The translations under genes were made by a program, and so were the position numbers. Below are positions 61,425 through 64,000 of a stretch of DNA of 64,000 nt, one piece after another (within the stretch, counting starts at the first letter, position 1; every line of letters begins with the position of its first letter). Source of the DNA: VRUE01 sp963728365 (GTDB lineage: Bacteria > Actinomycetota > Thermoleophilia > Solirubrobacterales > 70-9); assembly GCA_963728365.1 (NCBI GenBank), contig CAVSJI010000001.1:1364001-1428000 (forward strand), given 5' to 3'. Below the pieces are notes generated by a model. That model worked only from the letters and a program-made list of their open reading frames with translations. It searched no databases and had not been told where the DNA came from.

Positions 61425-61772
61425 CTATCCCGCCAACTCGGGCATGTACCGCTCCAGGTGCCGGTCGATCGTCTCGCGCACCCACTGCTGCTCCGCCGAG
61501 CCGGCCATCCGGTAGCGGCCGAGCAGCATCTTCTGGTCGGTGAGCGGAAGGCCGGCGATCTCCCAGCGCACCGCGAGCCGCTCGAAGAGCAGCTCCGAGC
61601 GGCGGCGCCAGGCGTCCTCCTGACTGGTCGCAGCCGTCGCCGGCCCCTCGCCCAGCTTGGCAATCGTCCCCGGGCTGAGCGATTCGCGCAGGCTGAGCAC
61701 GTTGCCCTCGGCGTCGGTGTAATCGACCGTCGCCGCCTTCTCCCGCGGCCGCCGCTTCCTGCGCTTCGCCAT
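61425..61772 (-). CDS. hypothetical 115-aa protein
   Basis: From ATG 61772: a basic start MAKRRKRRPREKAATVDYTD, then DAEGNVLSLRESLSPGTIAK and a C-terminal helical part (DQKMLLGRYRMAGSAEQQWV). No family recognised. The longer frame to 61853 would start inside a palindromic repeat, so it is rejected. Confidence 0.7.
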   Translation of the reverse strand: MAKRRKRRPREKAATVDYTDAEGNVLSLRESLSPGTIAKLGEGPATAATSQEDAWRRRSELLFERLAVRWEIAGLPLTDQKMLLGRYRMAGSAEQQWVRETIDRHLERYMPELAG

Positions 61773-61807
61773 CACTCCCGAGTCTGCCAGGCCGCGATCC
61801 GAAGGGG

Positions 61808-61855
61808 ACGTGCCGCAAGTTAGCGGACCGTATGGGTACTCAAGTTGCGGCACGT
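61808..61855. repeat. 48-bp palindrome, family B, copy 2
   Basis: ACGTGCCGCAA ... TTGCGGCACGT, 11-bp perfect arms, between the pterin dehydratase stop and the next gene. Shares its core with the in-gene copy at 15571-15630. Confidence 0.75.
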
Positions 61856-61857
61856 GC

Positions 61858-62142
61858 TCAGGCTGGCGCCAGCGTGTCGACCTTCGCTGCCAGCTCGAAG
61901 TCGGCCGCGGTCAGGCCGCCCTCGGAGTGGGTGGAGATCGTCACCGTCACCGTGTCCCAGGAGATCTCGAGGTCGGGATGATGGCCCATCGCCTCGGCCG
62001 GCTCGACCAGGCTCTCGACGAAGCGCACCGAGCCGACGAAATCGCCGCAGGAGAAGGCGCGGCGAATCGCCTCGCCGGCCCGCTCCCAGCCGGGCAGGCC
62101 CGCGAGCCTCTGCTCGATCTCCGCGTCGCTCAGCAGCGCCAT
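61858..62142 (-). CDS. pterin-4-alpha-carbinolamine dehydratase
   Basis: A 94-aa PCD/DCoH: FVGSVRFVESLVEPAEAMGH, HPDLEISWDTVTVTISTHSE, and GGLTAADFELAAKVDTL with the active-site His pair (HHPD). Dehydrates 4a-hydroxytetrahydropterin. ATG 62142 matches the usual start (MALLSDAEIEQRLAGLPGW). Confidence 0.94.
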   Translation of the reverse strand: MALLSDAEIEQRLAGLPGWERAGEAIRRAFSCGDFVGSVRFVESLVEPAEAMGHHPDLEISWDTVTVTISTHSEGGLTAADFELAAKVDTLAPA

Positions 62143-62177
62143 CGCCGTCCTATGCTGACACGCCGCGGCCCCCGGGC

Positions 62178-62618
62178 TCAACCCGAGCAGGGCGAACCGC
62201 CGGATGCCCGCCGGTAGACGCGCGGCCGGTGCTGGGCCGCGTGGCGCATCCGGGCCGGCTGGACGACCCCGCAGATCCCGCCGAACCAGTGGCCGCGTCC
62301 GCGGCCGAGGAAGAGGCCGTAACGGTGCCCGGTGCGGCGCGGCAGCGCGCAGGCGGCCGCACGGCGGGAGCTGTGCACGCTGAGCATCCTCCCGGCGCGG
62401 ATCGCGTCGCCGGCCTTGTAGACGTGCAGGACGCGGTAGCGATAGACCGCGCGCAGATGCCCCTGCGGCACGACCTTCACCAACCGCCCCACGATCGCCC
62501 CGTCCGCTTCCCGCAACGCCTCACCCGGCGAGCGCGGCGCGCAGGAGCAGGCAGCCGCCCCAGCCGGAAAGAAAAGGGCGGCAGCGACAACCCCTGCAAC
62601 AAATCGCCTCCCCTGCAT
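62178..62618 (-). CDS. exported Cys-rich (NTR/TIMP-like) protein
   Basis: A 146-aa protein with a signal peptide (FVAGVVAAALFFPAGAAA) cleaved just before CSCAPRSPGEAL. The CSC-x start and VGRLVKVVPQGH / YRYRVLHVYKAGD pattern resemble bacterial TIMP-like NTR domains. ATG 62618 or 62627. The C-terminal half is Arg-rich and less convincing. Function unknown. Confidence 0.7.
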   Translation of the reverse strand: MQGRRFVAGVVAAALFFPAGAAACSCAPRSPGEALREADGAIVGRLVKVVPQGHLRAVYRYRVLHVYKAGDAIRAGRMLSVHSSRRAAACALPRRTGHRYGLFLGRGRGHWFGGICGVVQPARMRHAAQHRPRVYRRASGGSPCSG

Positions 62619-62659
62619 ATGTCCCAATTTACCGGTGACGCCGTAGACGAGGTGCCCGT

Positions 62660-63691
62660 CTACGGCGTCAGGACGATCTTCAGCGCTTCGCGGTTGTCGT
62701 AGATTCGGTATGCCTCGGGGGCCTCGTCCAGCGCCATGTGGTGCGTGACCAGCGGCGAGGGGTCGAGCTTGCCGGCCTCGAGCAGGGCCAGCACCCGGTC
62801 GACGTGGGCGATCACGTTGGCGAGGCCGAGGCGCAGGGTGAGGCCCTTGAGCCAGGCGAGGCCGAGCGGCACCTCGCCCTTGCCGGCGTAGGCGCCGATC
62901 CCGGAGACAGTGCCGGCGTCGCGGCAGAGGCTGACGGCCATCGCCAGCGGCCCCGGGTCTCCGACCGCGTCGACGACCACGTCGACACCGCCGCCGGTCG
63001 CCGCGCGCACGACCTTCTTCGGCTCCTCCTCGCCGAGGTGAACCGGCAGCGCGCCGAGCTCACCCGCCATCGCCAGCCGCTGCTCGACCGAGTCGACCGC
63101 GAAGACCGCCGTCGCGCCGCCGGCCAGCGCGGCCTGCACCGCGCAGAGCCCTACCGGGCCGAGGCCCAGCACGGCGACCGTGTCGCCGGAGCGCATCCCG
63201 GCGTGCGCCACCGCGTGGTAGCCGGTCCCCATCACGTCGCCGGCGAAGAGCGCCACCTCGTCGGCCATCCCCTCGGGCACGCGGCGCAGCGTCAGGTTGG
63301 CGCGCGGCACGAGCAGCTGCTCCGCCTGGGCGCCCTGCAGGTCGCCGAGGTGCGAGCCGTGGCCGAAGGTGCGCCCCTGCTCGCAGCGGTGGTAATCGCC
63401 GCGCAGGCAGGCGCCGCAGGTCGCGCACGCCGTGTGGAAGCAACCGAGCACCCGATCGCCGACCGCGACCCGCTCGACGTCCCCGCCGGCCGCGAGCACC
63501 GTGCCGACGAACTCGTGGCCGATCGTGAACCCCCGCTCGACCGGCACCCGGCCGTGGAAGATGTGCAGGTCCGAGCCGCAGATCCCGCTCGCCTCGACCC
63601 GCACCAGCGCGTCGTCGCCGGCGAGCAGCTCGGGCTCGGGCTTCTCCTCGACCCGGACCTCCCCCGGTGCCTGAAAGGTGACGGCGCGCAT
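62660..63691 (-). CDS. zinc-dependent alcohol dehydrogenase
   Basis: A 343-aa medium-chain dehydrogenase. Catalytic zinc: SGICGSDLHIFHG and GHEFVG. Structural zinc: HTACATCGACLRGDYHRCEQ. NAD site: VAVLGLGPVGLCAVQAALAG. Family members reduce aldehydes or oxidise polyols; substrate is unclear. Confidence 0.94.
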   Translation of the reverse strand: MRAVTFQAPGEVRVEEKPEPELLAGDDALVRVEASGICGSDLHIFHGRVPVERGFTIGHEFVGTVLAAGGDVERVAVGDRVLGCFHTACATCGACLRGDYHRCEQGRTFGHGSHLGDLQGAQAEQLLVPRANLTLRRVPEGMADEVALFAGDVMGTGYHAVAHAGMRSGDTVAVLGLGPVGLCAVQAALAGGATAVFAVDSVEQRLAMAGELGALPVHLGEEEPKKVVRAATGGGVDVVVDAVGDPGPLAMAVSLCRDAGTVSGIGAYAGKGEVPLGLAWLKGLTLRLGLANVIAHVDRVLALLEAGKLDPSPLVTHHMALDEAPEAYRIYDNREALKIVLTP

Positions 63692-63705
63692 CGCGCGAAC
63701 CGTAT

Positions 63706-64000
63706 CTAGCCGACGCTGACGCCGGGCACGCCGAAGCGGTCGCCGGTCTCGACGCCCGGGTCGGCGGTGACCGCGATCCGCGCCTCGAGCGCCAGCTCTT
63801 TCTCGAAGTCGGCCGCCTCGCCGTGCTGGAAGGAGACGTCCTTGCCCTCGAGCAGCTCGATGAAGGTCTCGACGAAGCGCGCGTCGAGCTGCTTGCCGGC
63901 CACCCGTCGCAGCTCCTGGATCGCGTCGTAGCTGGACATCGGCGTGCGGTAGGAGTCGCGCGCGGTCATCACGTCGTAGGTGTCGGCCACAGAGATGATC
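63706..64000 (-). CDS. HD-GYP-domain protein, partial (C-terminus)
   Basis: The frame reads ISVADTYDVMTARDSYRTPM, the DxxTxxRxYR signature of HD-GYP c-di-GMP phosphodiesterases, then DAIQELRRVAGKQLDARFVE. The remaining tail (SFQHGEAADFEKELALEARI) is not part of the HD-GYP core. The N-terminal part lies beyond the right edge. Confidence 0.85.
   Translation of the reverse strand, partial: IISVADTYDVMTARDSYRTPMSSYDAIQELRRVAGKQLDARFVETFIELLEGKDVSFQHGEAADFEKELALEARIAVTADPGVETGDRFGVPGVSVG

Overview
The window is GC-rich, densely packed chromosomal DNA from a bacterium that is most likely a high-GC actinobacterium. The gene set suggests class Thermoleophilia / Solirubrobacterales; this is inferred from gene content and codon bias, not from a marker-gene search. 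Supporting hints are a eukaryote-type glycyl-tRNA synthetase, eukaryote-type NADP isocitrate dehydrogenase, many GTG starts, MMPL exporters and a membrane-anchor-less succinate dehydrogenase. There are no insertion sequences, phage genes or CRISPR arrays.

Layout. 1-4.3 kb: a partial FmdB-like zinc ribbon, glycyl-tRNA synthetase, then two tandem AAA ATPase-nuclease fusion genes, each behind its own palindromic operator. 4.3-10.9 kb: an AlkZ-like glycosylase, an FKBP lipoprotein, an acyl-CoA ligase, an R2-like oxidase fused to an SCP2 domain, and an amidase. 11-20.5 kb: a TetR-MMPL pair, an Hsp20-Lon-glycosyltransferase operon, a fatty acid hydroxylase and an AT-hook winged-helix protein. 20.5-31.4 kb: central metabolism (mdh, icd, an acyl-CoA dehydrogenase, sdhABE), proteases and a cupredoxin. 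31.4-38.1 kb: a CPA1 antiporter, asd-lysC, and a PadR-MMPL operon. 38.2-45.3 kb: a phosphate block, with a zinc-ribbon membrane phosphoesterase divergent from two further zinc-ribbon proteins, then pstB-pstA-pstC divergent from pstS. Both divergent promoter regions carry TTTTCACA-type repeats that look like Pho boxes. 45.3-54.2 kb: MerR and degenerate GGDEF regulators, recR-ybaB-dnaX, membrane proteins, an ABC exporter and the SRP RNA. 54.4-64 kb: a CPA2 antiporter, tRNA-Val, a 3.2-kb island bounded by copies of the tRNA 3' end, small stress-type proteins, a Fic-ArfB pair behind a double operator, a pterin dehydratase, an alcohol dehydrogenase and a partial HD-GYP protein.

Two themes stand out. 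First, the region is peppered with several families of palindromic elements (45 to 115 bp). Most abut stop codons or fill intergenic gaps, but three lie in frame inside protein-coding genes and are translated, as Rickettsia palindromic elements are. One family shows compensatory changes that keep its hairpins paired. Second, several probable accessory genes (two ATPase-nucleases, Fic, a TetR/SDR pair) sit behind paired dyad operators with no separate dedicated regulator for the ATPases or Fic, which suggests autoregulation.
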